A stretch of 64,000 bases of DNA, from NCBI GenBank assembly GCA_029204225.1, contig CM055103.1, positions 41,269,368-41,333,367 on the forward strand, written 5' to 3'. The first letter of the stretch is position 1, and each line of letters starts with the position of its first letter. Positions 48,881 to 59,758 of the stretch are shown here, piece by piece. This stretch comes from Diphasiastrum complanatum. Its lineage: Eukaryota; Streptophyta; Lycopodiopsida; Lycopodiales; Lycopodiaceae. Both the position numbers and the translations under genes were made by a program. The notes under the pieces are model-generated. The model was not told the origin of the DNA, searched no databases, and saw only the letters and a program-made list of their open reading frames with translations.

Positions 48881-50889
48881 CATGAAGTCATAGCCAATGG
48901 ATCCACGAAACTTCTTTTTTATGAACAAAATATACCACCCATGAAAAAGAAATACTTGTAATATAATATGCTATTAAAAAAACATGTCACTAATTACACT
49001 GTGTTTCCTTCACACCCAAGTTCATTCAGATTTTCCATTTTAATATCAAATATCGGCTTGGTAAATATAGTATAGCAACGTGTGCCTTAATCCGCATTCC
49101 TACATTCATGTGTGCCCTTACCACCTTTGAACTTTTGTAGTTTGATACCTTACAAAATACTTTACATTATACCCCACATTCAAAGATCACTACATCGAAG
49201 CCAAAAGCCTAGCTTTATCATACTCCCGAGTCTGTTCCCTTATTCATCAATGTCTTTACCCAAGAAGTATTAGGCAAACCCAATACCCTTTTCTTATACA
49301 CCCAACTTTTCTCTAACGTGGCCATTTTGGATTTCTAGAGCCCTTCACTAGTTTACATAGATCTACACCACTTAATACTTTTTTCACCAAAAATAGATAC
49401 CTATGGTTATGTAGTGGTCCATATGACCTATGGGTACTTAAATGAATATTGGGCCCTTAAAAGTGCATTTGTATTTCAAAGTGCAACAATTAGGTCTTTT
49501 GGCAATAGCTCACACTGTCATCTGATTGCTACAGTAATTAAAAAACATGAGCACAGTAAAAGCCTGGTATATAGCAGATTCAAAAGCATAATCAAGTATC
49601 ATATCCTCTACGTAGAGAATTACGACCCCTCCTTTAGGGATATGTTAGAAGAAAGATATGATTTTGATCTACACGCTGCTATAGGTGTATAGCATCTTTG
49701 TTTCACGGAGCAGATATGAGTGCAAGTGTGTTGTGATACAGCCATTTGAACACGAGGCCACAGTAGAATCCAATAATCTCGAGTTGGTTTCTCTGAAACG
49801 TCATCCTTGCAGTCTGAACCTTCTCATTGTTGGGTCGTCCAAAGAAAGAGGTGAGTCAAGGGCAAAAGAGAGCCTCAGCACTTGTGTGACTGTGCAAGGT
49901 TGTGCATAACACCAGAGATGCTAGTCCTAATATGAAATCTGAAAGTGAAAGGAGGCCTGCAAATTACATAACAAGCAATGATAATTTTATTGAATCTCAT
50001 AAAAAATCAGGCACACGAATATTCACCTCACTCTCTACCCCCTTCAAGGTGCTGACCCTGCATATGTATTCCTCTTTGGAAACTCCTAAAACGTAACATT
50101 CTAAAGCTGATCTGATGAGACCCCAAAGTATCCCAATGTGTATGAAGTACATTGACGGGAAACTGCCAAGAGATCTCAGTAGTGCTATGTCTCATGTATA
50201 TCTAATGTGGAGAAAACATGTCCTGCAAAAGTCTCTAGCTTGACCCCCAAAAAGCCAGTTCAAACTCATTGTTTAATGCTGTTTCTAATATAAGGATGGT
50301 CTGAATCCATGAATGCACTTCTTGATATGCTGATGATTCCCCTCCACAGGGCACAAAAAAGAGATGCCAGTCAAGTCCCAGGGTCTCATAGCCCAAGTGT
50401 GCCAAGAGGATGGTTGAACATGCTTGTGAAGAGATCGAGGTATAAAGAGTGGCCCAAGGGTAGTGCTACCTTCCTGAATCCATATTTTCAAATGCCATGA
50501 TCCTGGGAAAATCTATTAAAAATTGAAGATGGCCACTAGCTAAACTCTGCAAAATCTGATGGCAATAATTCGTAAAAATCATTGTGTCTGAATGATATTA
50601 AAAGCCTGGAAAATCGCATCAGTTACATGTCGGGACTCGAGAGAGACAGATTCTACTTATAACTTGGAATGTTGACTTTAAATGCTTCAAGACTCTAATT
50701 GCTGCACAATCACTTTTGCAGTAATAAACCAAAAACTTCTATCCCTCAGGACTTTAGCAACATTCAGGAACAACATTTAGGAGCAAACAAGAATAGATCC
50801 GATAACTCCAAAAATTCAGAGAGCATGCATCTCAATTAAGCTGTTGAAAGTAACTAGGTATATAAAATATCAAAGTAGGAATAACTCAC
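48881..50889. other. no gene recognised (CAF intron 3)
   Basis: No convincing domain in any frame. It ends at the CAF exon 3 donor. Confidence 0.5.
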
Positions 50890-51115
50890 CCAGTTTGCAA
50901 ATAGGCTGCACTTTTCGACCTCTTTTTCGCATTGCATCTGCTTCCTCCTTGGTGAGGCCACCAGGAGCTGGCACAATAAGCTTTGGGTAGATTGGTGCTG
51001 CAGGTTTCCAAAGCATAAGAGGAATCTGTGGCCTATATTTGGTATTATAATTGCGACCTCGGAATAGATACATTGCCCCACCAGCTCTATGAATAATCTT
51101 TCCCCCACTTTTATC
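50890..51115 (-). CDS. CAF: CAF exon 3: CRM domain 1 end and inter-domain segment (226 bp)
   Basis: TTTTCCAG acceptor, then [60 protein letters not shown] and [15 protein letters not shown], then a GTGAGT donor after the first base of the next codon (phase 1). [12 protein letters not shown] is the RNA-contacting end of the CRM fold. The PLMLWKP...P.YP.L...P.GLT linker is typical of CAF1/CAF2. 75 codons plus one base. Confidence 0.95.
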
Positions 51116-52326
51116 CTGGAAAACCAGTGACTTAGCCCTTGCATTTGACAGCACTAGATTACATGACAATACCATAACTTGATACGTAATAATAGTCTCT
51201 CTCCTACCTGTCCTTTTTTATGCATAATTCAATTTGATGCACTAATTCTATGAGCTCAAGTGGGAACACACATTTATATTATTGTTGCAAATCGTTTCAT
51301 CCACATTGGAGGCAATGCACAAGAACTTGCATCTGCCAAAAAGGTCCCACCTTACGCAGCATATATTTAAAGCATCCATAAAAATAATATTGACCATAAA
51401 GTGAAAATAAGAGCTTAAAAAAGACCTGAGCAGATAAAGACATTACATCCTCGAGTCCTAAAATACTTTCCAGTTGGCAGAATTGCTTACTACTATACTC
51501 GCCAGGAAGCAGGAACAGTTCTGGAGTTGGACAGTTACGTGTCATCAGGCGAGCCATTAAATTATGAAATTTTAATTTTGAACTAAAATCAGAAATGGGA
51601 ACATGGGGGAACATTCTATCAAAACATTCTCATGCATGAGGAACGTTCCACCACGGAATAAATTAACAACATGCAAGTGATGGTACTGACTAAAAACAAT
51701 CAAATTCACGATATTACTATAGCTTTATGTTGATTTAGAAGCTCATGGAATTAAAATTCGATTGTGCATTGGATCGAGAACACTTTTGACTTAACACAAA
51801 ATCAAGGTTCTTCCACTTGCTCACTTAGACCTTTTCCAAGATCTTTCAACTTCAGGGATTTTATCATTCTATTCTTCAAACATGTTGTCAAGCTTTGTTA
51901 CAACTTCTATGGTTGGTTAGCAGGTTATACGTCAATACTTTTCTATAAGTTGAGATTGTAAGTCATCTAACATGATACTTGATTCATGAACGCAGGAAAA
52001 ATCAAGAACATACAGAATCCAAATTACGAGCAATGGCTATGAAACAAGTGAAGGAGCAATAGCAATAAATCCTTGTGTAGACTAAAAGCTCTTGGACTCA
52101 AATTTCAAATTGCATTTGCATTTAACAATACTAAATCATCCATGTAGCTGTTATAAGAAGTCTAACCATCTAGCCGTAAAATGACCAACGGCATTCATAA
52201 TGAATTGTTTACAATAAATGATGCACGATGATAGAACAAGGTTAGAACAACATCATTAGCTACAATATGAGGAAGTGACAAGCAAGATAGTGATGAGAAG
52301 ATAAAACAATAGAACAACCAATATAC

Positions 52327-52454
52327 CTCAACATGGTAGCACACATTGTCCATATCCACTGTCGGAACTCCCTTACACTTTATTTTTATAACTCGTCGTC
52401 GTTTCCAATGACAGTGAATCAAATCAAGCATGTTATGAACTAAACCATCCCTAC
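52327..52454 (-). CDS. CAF: CAF exon 2: CRM domain 1, middle (128 bp)
   Basis: CATTGCAG acceptor, then (G)[20 protein letters not shown] and [20 protein letters not shown] with VE, then a GTATAT donor. It completes the Gly codon split by intron 1 ([13 protein letters not shown]). The [11 protein letters not shown] motif is diagnostic of CAF-type CRM domains. It encodes 42 residues and ends in phase 0. A (GA)n tract in transcript sense lies about 25 nt upstream of the acceptor. Confidence 0.93.
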
Positions 52455-52477
52455 CTGCAATGGATGTTACAAAAATC

Positions 52478-52479
<2 letters not shown>

Positions 52480-52534
<55 letters not shown>
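52480..52534. repeat. (CT)n microsatellite beside CAF exon 2 acceptor
   Basis: A 55-bp CT tract, (GA)n in the CAF transcript, ending about 25 nt before the exon 2 acceptor. A 5'-truncated plus-strand LINE begins at its other edge. Confidence 0.97.
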
Positions 52535-52536
<2 letters not shown>

Positions 52537-52752
52537 GAGCTCCCCCATGTTGCAGCTCGTATCACATCCTTCTATAGTATCAACAGGAGACGATGATAGT
52601 GCTATATTTTACTTTAGACACATTATTTAGATATCTTGTTTCATTTTCATTACTGTTCCAAATATGTTCATACGCTCCCATTGTTATCACATACTACATT
52701 TACCAGTCTTATATGCCTTTTGGCATGGAAAAGACATTAATAAAGCTCGCTT

Positions 52753-52788
<36 letters not shown>

Positions 52789-52789
52789 C
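52535..52789 (+). mobile_element. LINE 3'-end fragment between two (CT)n tracts
   Basis: From CATGTTGCAGCTCGTATCAC to GACATTAATAAAGC it matches the 3' end of the complete LINE (reverse complement of 57290-57540). It includes the hairpin ATGCCTTTTGGCAT (52713-52726). The tail is (CT)n, 52752-52789. The 5' truncation point directly touches the (CT)n at 52480-52534. Confidence 0.9.
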
Positions 52790-52799
52790 AAGGAGGAGC

Positions 52800-53470
52800 T
52801 CTCCTCCACGCTCCCCCCCCCCACGCCCTAGGTCCCCGGTTGCCACGTTATCCACTGAGGTGGCAGCGCAGCCTGCCACCTCAGCCCTATCCACCTCCGC
52901 TTCTGCCACCTCAGCCCTTTCTGATGATGATGTGGCAACATTGCCTGCCACACAGGCAGCGCTGCCTGCCGCCCTACCTGCCACCTCCGCCCTAGCCCTA
53001 TCTGATGATGATATGGCAGCGCTGCCCTGCTGCCTGCTACCTCTACTGATGCCACGCTGGTTCCTGCTACTACTGGGAACCATCACCTATCCCATACACC
53101 CCTTCCAAATCAACAGAACTTTACTCATCATGGCAGATTAATCAAGCTAAAGTAGATTTCCAAACTCTGAAGCAAGAAATCTCACAGCTGATTACGGAAA
53201 AGAACCTATTGCAGTCCAAGGTCGCATCACTCAAGCAAGCAATCGGAACCAAACAGGTTGAGTTTCGGAATCCACTACCACGATGATACGAGAATTGGAG
53301 CACAAGATCGAGCAGCATAAAGAAGAGGCCCTTTCTTGGGCATCATTATTGAAGAAAGGTACCAAACCGAGCGCTCCTATCTCCTCAATCATTTCAGCCA
53401 CCATTTTGAAAGAAAAATCCAGAGACCAAAAATACCACAACAATAGGGTTCGTGAGATCAATTGAATACC
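52800..53470 (+). pseudogene. Pro/Ala-rich and coiled-coil coding scrap
   Basis: Repeats of CCACCTCAGCCCT and TCTGATGATGAT(G/A)TGGCA encode Ala/Pro/Ser-Asp-rich sequence. Then a Lys/Gln/Leu-rich coiled coil follows (ISQLITEKNLLQSKVASLKQ), then LSWASLLKKGTKPSAPISSI, shared with 37.2 kb. It may be an ORF1 or gag of a mobile element; not identified. Confidence 0.45.
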
Positions 53471-53764
53471 AAATCTTAACGATTCCAAGACAACTGAATT
53501 TATATGGAATCCAACAAAATTTTGGGTATCTAGATTCAATTCTAGATAGTAATCTCAAGTTTTGTCGTAGTTGAAGATAATTATTAATACCATTTTGGTA
53601 TGCCTTTTGTCTTTGACTACCTGATGAATATAGAATTTGGATAACATACATTCCTGTTAAGAATCTGGTTGAAGAATATTCTTAAAATCCAAAACAATTC
53701 CTTGGAGAAAATGACTTTTGAATGATTCTTATATTTTCGGAGTTGTGTGTTTGGACATATACTT

Positions 53765-53879
53765 TGGTTTTAATTTTTTAAATCCAGTTCGAACCGGAGT
53801 TCGGTTCAAACCAGGTCCGAATGGTTCGAACGGTTCAAACCGTGGTTCGAGGTTCGAATCGCGGTTCGATGCAACCTTG
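53765..53879. repeat. GGTTCGAA-rich palindromic block, possible hAT end
   Basis: Dense repeats of GGTTCGAAC and its complement end in CGATGCAACCTTG. Reverse complemented, CAAGGTTGCATCG resembles the right end of the MITE at 61.6 kb (CAATGTTGCAGCG). No partner end or target duplication was found. Confidence 0.5.
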
Positions 53880-53939
53880 GCCATTAGTTTACCCATACAA
53901 CCCCATGCCTTTGGTGTCTGCTGGACCCTTACCTCTCTA

Positions 53940-54510
53940 GTCACCCCAAGTTTGCCACTATATGGTTTGGTCTTCAAAATTTCTCTCCTTGTTCCTTGGT
54001 CCCCAAGGTTGCTGGCTACCTATAGCAGCTACCGCAACAGGATTCAAGCCTCTTATGCCGTCTACATAATAGAAAGCCATATGTATGGCTCCCCGCAAAT
54101 CATGACACATTGCTCCTTTCTCACAAAAGGGCAAATACTCTTGAAGTCCCTCCACATAATGAAACACTTGCATGAACATAGAAACCTCCTGAGAAATGCG
54201 TAATAAAGTCTCTCAGTACTTGCCTACAGAATCCTACACCTTGTTTCAAATAAGTTCATTGTTGCATGGCTTTATTCTTTGCATCAATAGGCACCCAGTG
54301 TAGCGTAAACATTTGTTGGAATGCCTCCCATGTGATTGGAACTACGTCATTTATCTCCACTTTCCTCCACCACCTTTGTGTTGACTCTTCAAAACAATAT
54401 GTGGCTCTGGAAATCATCTCAATTTCATCATCAACGCCATGGAATGCTTTGTCCCACTTTTATGACCAATATTCCACGGCATCTGTATTTTTCAGAATTC
54501 TCTTTCCTTT
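53940..54510 (-). pseudogene. gypsy gag fragment
   Basis: The minus strand reads WDKAFHGVDDEIEMISRATY, CFEESTQRWWRKVEINDVVP and ITWEAFQQMFTLHWVPIDAK, the retrotransposon gag core (A-TY-F-RWW...TWE-F...F). It then continues degenerately. It is joined directly to copia gag at about 54545. Confidence 0.7.
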
Positions 54511-54565
54511 TGTGAAAACCCAACTATACTTAGTATTTTTTTGAGTTGTTAGTTGCAATAGGCCT

Positions 54566-55453
54566 CTAGTGGTAGGCCGCTTGTAGTAGGGCTTTTTGTT
54601 CAATAATTATCTTACTCTTCTTCTTGGAGTCTTGATCTTGAGCTTCCTTAGAATTTTGATCATCTTTGGAAGTTTTGAAAAAAGGCTTCCCTTTCCACTT
54701 GCCTTTGCCTTTGCCTTTTGCAAAGAAAGCTTGATCTTCTTGTTCACCAAAGTTGATCCTTATTTGCTCTTCTTGAAGAAGTAAGCCAACAAGTTCGTCG
54801 AAGGAGATCTGTTGTCCCCTAAGAGAAATGCTCAATGATGAAACAAATGGAAGGTAAGAATTAGGAAGAAAGTTGAGAGTAATAGATACAAATTGTGAGT
54901 TCTCAATCACCTCATCAATACTAAGAAGCTCCTCTCGAAGATCCTTGATCTTCGTCAAGTGGTTTGTAAGCAAATCACCTTCTTGCATCTTCAAGATAGA
55001 AAGTTGATTTCGAAGATATACCACTTTTGCCGCATTCTTTACTTGAAACATCTTGGCAAGAGTCTCCCAAGCACTTTTGGAAGTCTTGCATGATCTAATA
55101 TGAGGAAGGATAGATCTCTTCACTGATAATGCAATGACGGAATGTGCTTGTGCATCTCGTCAATCCCATTTCTTTTGCTCATCGGAAGACACCTCCGTAG
55201 ATGAAGAAGTAGTTGTTCTAGATGGTGTACTAGGTGCCAAAGTAGGCGGCCTCTCTTTGTCACCATTAACTACTTCCCACAAACCTTTAGCAATTAGAAG
55301 GTTCTTTATCATGTAGCACCACAAGGAATAGTTTGTGCCATCCAGCCTATCTTCATTAAATAAAGAACCAATAGACTCCGATTCTTTAGCCATAACAGAA
55401 AAATCAGCTTGTAGTAGATAGGAAATAGACATTCCAAGACAAAATCTACTCAA
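54566..55453 (-). pseudogene. copia gag (UBN2), one stop
   Basis: MAKESESIGSLFNEDRLDGT and NYSLWCYMIKNLLIAKGLWE, then after a stop ILPHIRSCKTSKSAWETLAK, MFQVKNAAKVVYLRNQLSIL, GDLLTNHLTKIKDLREELLS and DELVGLLLQEEQIRINFG, ending in a Lys-rich tail. It is the gag of the element whose LTR is at 55991. Pol is missing. It lies in CAF intron 1 in the sense orientation. Confidence 0.85.
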
Positions 55454-55977
55454 AGGGCAACAACTTCAAAGCTGAAATTATGAGCACAATAGATTGCAAT
55501 ACTCCACATGCAATTTGCTCAACAAGTAATGAAATAGGTGGCTGATTTCTGCACAAAAAACAGAATGCTCACAAATAGGTAGACTTCGAATGAAGCCAAA
55601 ACCAAAACCAGAAATTTGTGGCTGAAAAGAGTGCACACTATGTGCATATAGAGCTTATGGTAGCGGCCTACTCCAAGCTCACCAACAGGGAAATTTCAAC
55701 AAGAAATGTGTCCAAAACACATGTATCTTCATTTAAGAAGTAAATCTGAAATTTTCAGCATGTAATTGAGTCGAGATCACATGCAATTGGTTTGAGCATG
55801 GGCGCCCTACTGCTAGCTCTCAAATAGGTGAAGGTGCCTTGCAATTTCCTGCAAAAAAGCTATAAGAACAGATTCTTCTCCTGCAAAAATCAGCAGCTTG
55901 ATGATTTTCTGCAACCAAAAGGGGAAGAAGATAGCTTCCTATTGGGCGCCCTCCTGCAAGCAACATGATCACCTAAA

Positions 55978-55990
55978 GGCTCTAATACCA
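55978..55990 (-). promoter_or_regulatory. copia primer-binding site (minus strand)
   Basis: GGCTCTAATACCA is TGGTATTAGAGCC on the minus strand, one base off consensus, abutting the LTR. Confidence 0.85.
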
Positions 55991-56381
55991 TGTAGGAAAT
56001 AGAAGCCTAAGGATCCAGGATCTTAACTATTCAATCACACAAAGCATTCTTAAAAGAAAGAGAGAGATGGCTAGAAACCCTCTTGTAGAAACTCGTGGAC
56101 AGCCAAGGAGAATAGTCAATATTGCTTACAAAAGTGTCTCATACAAATGGGATGCACACATATATATAGTCCAAGATGACTATCTAACTTCATGACTATT
56201 GGCTATCCAACTACTTGACTATTGGCTTTCCAACTACTTGACTATTGACTATCCGACTTTCTATAAGTTACATAGAAAGAATAAGGTATCTCCAATATGT
56301 CAAGTTGGGGTACTTAATGTCACAATTAGGCCTAGTGGACCCATGAGTCCCTACCAAGTTAATTTCATACTAACTTAGCTA
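55991..56381 (-). repeat. copia 5' LTR, inverted partner of 47406-47800
   Basis: TGTAGGAAATAGAAGCC through CATACTAACTTAG follows the reverse complement of 47406-47800 with few differences and one roughly 22-bp duplication (ACTATTGGCT units). The last 30 bp or so of the LTR (minus-strand start TGTTAGATT) are missing. Confidence 0.9.
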
Positions 56382-57265
56382 ACTCTAAGTTTAGTAGGCC
56401 TGATATAATAAATGACCATGGTTACTTTTGTGCACTATACAAGCTGTCACGAACAATGCAGCAAATTGCGCTGCCATGGGTAGGCTCCTTAATGAGACCT
56501 AACCCCACATTTTTTGGACACCTTGTGTCGCACATTGCATGGACCTCCTACTCGAGGATGTAGCCAAAGATACCATGGGTCAAGGAGGTGAACAACACAA
56601 GACCTTGGGGAGATTCATCACCAGGAGGCCAAGGGCCTTGAGCATGAACCTCCAACCTAGAGGTCTTGAGACCTGCCCAAACCAGGTTTGTAGTCAAACT
56701 ACTCAGTAAGTACTATTGCAAGAATTTGTGATAATCAATTCACTACATTTGTCATTTGTCATTATGTATGTATTATGCACTATGTTGAAAACTTGAATGT
56801 TTTAATTTCCTAGAATTCTATGTGTTTATGATTTGTAAATTCTGGAATGCGAGTTTGTGTTCATATTCATGGTCTTGGAACGACCATTTAAAGTTCACGC
56901 AAACTTGAGGCAGATAATCATTTCGAACAAGTGGGTGCCATGTTCCGCTCTATTGATTTTAGAGTAGCAAATGTTGGGCCACAATAGGTTTGAGATTAAA
57001 AGTAGTTTCCGCACTCCTACATAATCTTCATGCACAAATCTACAACGAGGTATCATGATAGCAACAAATATATTCTCCATTCCATGTACACAAAGGAATT
57101 GCGACAAGCACAAAAGAGTCTCTCTCTTTTGCTCAATAGATTCGATCAACCTACTTTGATAACATGTTCAAATTAATGGCATCAATCTATCTACAATCTC
57201 TATAGTAGAAGCCTTCACAATCTTTCATATTCCAAAAAGATCAACACACAACGTAGAAATTGCAT
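56382..57265. other. no gene recognised (CAF intron 1)
   Basis: No recognisable coding or terminal repeats between the copia LTR and the LINE. Confidence 0.5.
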
Positions 57266-57430
57266 AGAGAGAAAAGAAAGAAAGAAAGCTTTATTAATGT
57301 CTTTTCCATGCCAAAAGGCATATAAGACCAAATGGAGTACATGTCAAGTATGTGAAAACCGTGGGAGCATATATAAACGTCTCCAAGAAAAAACTATGCA
57401 TAAAAGAGAAATGAACAACATAACTATAAA

Positions 57431-59758
57431 TTACAAATTGCCAATTGTCCATATAGCTGCCAGGAGTAGAGTAATATCATGTAGTGCTACTGCTGAAGAA
57501 AGATGTGATACGAGCTGCAACATGAGGTAACATGGACCGTCGCTAACGTCGTCTAGGAGGGTGAAAACTATGCGCTCTCTAACATGGCATGAAGTGCGAA
57601 CTGCAGCATGACTATGAGTGATACATTGTCTATGACATCGGTGAGGTGGTGTGTCATCGTCATCGTCGTTAGACCGTGTCCTCCTGGTGAAGAAGGATGT
57701 AACCTGAGCCTGAGAGCTAGGATGTGGCTGGTTAGCTGACTGGTACATATCCTGGCGCAGCAAGACCATCTCTCGTAGCATAAGAGCGACACAACGAGAG
57801 TCCTCATAACCAATCAGTGCTCTGAGTGTAATAGGCATGTCACGGAATAGACAGTGATATCTCCCTCTAATCTCATAATATATGGGGCATCTGAAGATGA
57901 AATGCTCCTCGGACTCTATCTCATGAAGGGGACATAGCAGGCATAGTCTCTCCTCTCGTGGTGTACCCTGGAATCTACTTGTCTCAATAGCCAGCTGATG
58001 GGAGGAGACTCTAAACTGTCCCAAAGTGAAACGGAGACCGTGTGATAGCCCAGAGGACAAATAGCGAGGTAAAACTGGAAGACCAGTGGCATCCTGCTCC
58101 AGAAAGTGAGTCCGGTAGTAGTCAGGCTTAACCCCCAGCTGATGTCGCCAAGTACGGTCGAGATATGCTCTGTATAAAAAACATCTAATATACTGTGTAC
58201 CCAAAGGGAGATCAGTGATAGTGATACCAAATACTTCCATGAGGAAGTGTGATGCCTGAGAGAACCATGATAGTCTGTATCCCTGAGTCTGAAGGTGATG
58301 AGAGGACATGAGTGCAATCCGCGTATACCGCTTCTTTGTATCTAAAAGTGCCTGAGCTCTCTGGATGTACGTGATGAGCTGGAAGGCTGCCTCAATCTGA
58401 ATAGGGGGGGTGGCAAACTCCGCAAGGATGATCTCATGTGGAACCGAGGGCTTCGCTCGAATCATGTGAGCTATGCGAGCTAACATGGTTGTCTGTAGGC
58501 GTGAAATGCTGGACCAATGTGAGGATGATAGTCCTGTACACGATATCTCTGCCGCATACAATGTTGAGGGGGTGACGATGGTGTCAAACAGTCTGCACTT
58601 ACTCAGGGCATCTTGGATAGACTTACGGAAGCAGAGTCTCTCTAGCTGGACTAGGGAAGAGTGGCCCTTCCCAAGTCTAGAAGTAGCCGCCTGTCTCATA
58701 CTAAAGGTAGGACCAGAGAAGAGCACACCCAGGTAAGTGTATGAAGAGACCATCTCTAGGGGCTGTCCGTCAAAGGTAAGCTCCTGGCGCTGCATGAAGG
58801 CCCGAGAGGTATTGAAAACCATAACTCTGGTCTTCGAGAGATTCACCCCTAGACCCCACTGAGTGCAAAAGGTGTGTAAACAGTCCAACTATCTCTGTAA
58901 TCCCTCTCTGGTACGGGAGACTAGTACCACATCATCCGCATAGAGAAGGATGGCAATCAGAATGTCCCCAAGTCAACAACCGTCCCCACCGCACTAAGAG
59001 ATGACCTGCTCTAGCTCGTCAATATATAATCCAAAGAGAACTGGTGAGAGAGAGCATCCTTTCTTAACCCCAATAGTGCTCCAGATCTGCTCAGATATGC
59101 CACTACCATGACGGAAGCAACCCAAAACCCTCTCATAGAGAGCCATGACAGCTAGGATAATATCTGTAGAGAAACCCAGGTCTCGGAGTCTCTGGATGAG
59201 TAAGGAGCTTGGGACAGAATCAAAGGCTTTCCTGAAGTCCACAAAACAATAGTAAACCTTTTCTCTCCTATGTCTAGCTTCCTCAATGAGGGCTCGAAGT
59301 GTGAATATGTGATATGTAGTGGAATAATGTGCGCGAAACCCTGCCTGACCCAAAGCATGTAATCTCCTGGACTCTGCCTCTGAGCTAACTGCAGACTGGA
59401 GGATGGTGCCATATAGCTTTGCGAGAACGTGGCCAATCATAATAGTGCGGTAATTACCAGGTACCATGGGGTCACCATTTTTATGGATAGGATGTATGAT
59501 GTTGGTGCACCAAGAGGATGGGAAGCCCTCAACAACGGCATGGTTAAGGAGAGTGGATAAGGTAGGGGCAAGAGTATCGGAGGCGTGAATCAATAGCTTA
59601 GATTCAAGGTCTTCAATGTCCCTGGTGCGGTGGGTTTTCAGCTTTTTGATTGCTGCCTGAACCAGGTCAGGGGTGAAAAAGGTGAAGTCTGAAGGTCGAG
59701 GAGAGATGGAGATGGGCGTATCAGTGGGTATAGTGTAAAGCTGGGTAGCATAGTCGGT
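57431..59758 (-). pseudogene. LINE ORF2: reverse transcriptase and CCHC motif, few stops
   Basis: In frame with the endonuclease: FTFFTPDLVQAAIKKLKTHR, INIIHPIHKNGDP-like TNIIHPIHKNGDPMVPGNYR, VYYCFVDFRKAFDSVPSSLL (motif A), GVKKGCSLSPVLFGLYIDEL (motif B), and after two or so stops near 58970-58999, AILLYADDVVLVS (catalytic YADD) then another stop at about 58890. From 58888 it is open: GLGVNLSKTRVMVFNTSR, then the zinc motif LCLLCPLHEIESEEHFIFRC. Inactivated by only a handful of stops, so relatively young. Confidence 0.88.

Noticed and set aside
49414-49692. A 92-codon plus-strand frame as a gene
   Set aside because: No recognisable motif, lies inside a CAF intron, and its length is within chance expectation.
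50285-50491. A minus-strand frame with SSWHTWAMRPWDL as a gypsy integrase start
   Set aside because: Only a weak, short resemblance; the true gypsy integrase in the region (48190-48880) already has its own zinc region and core start.
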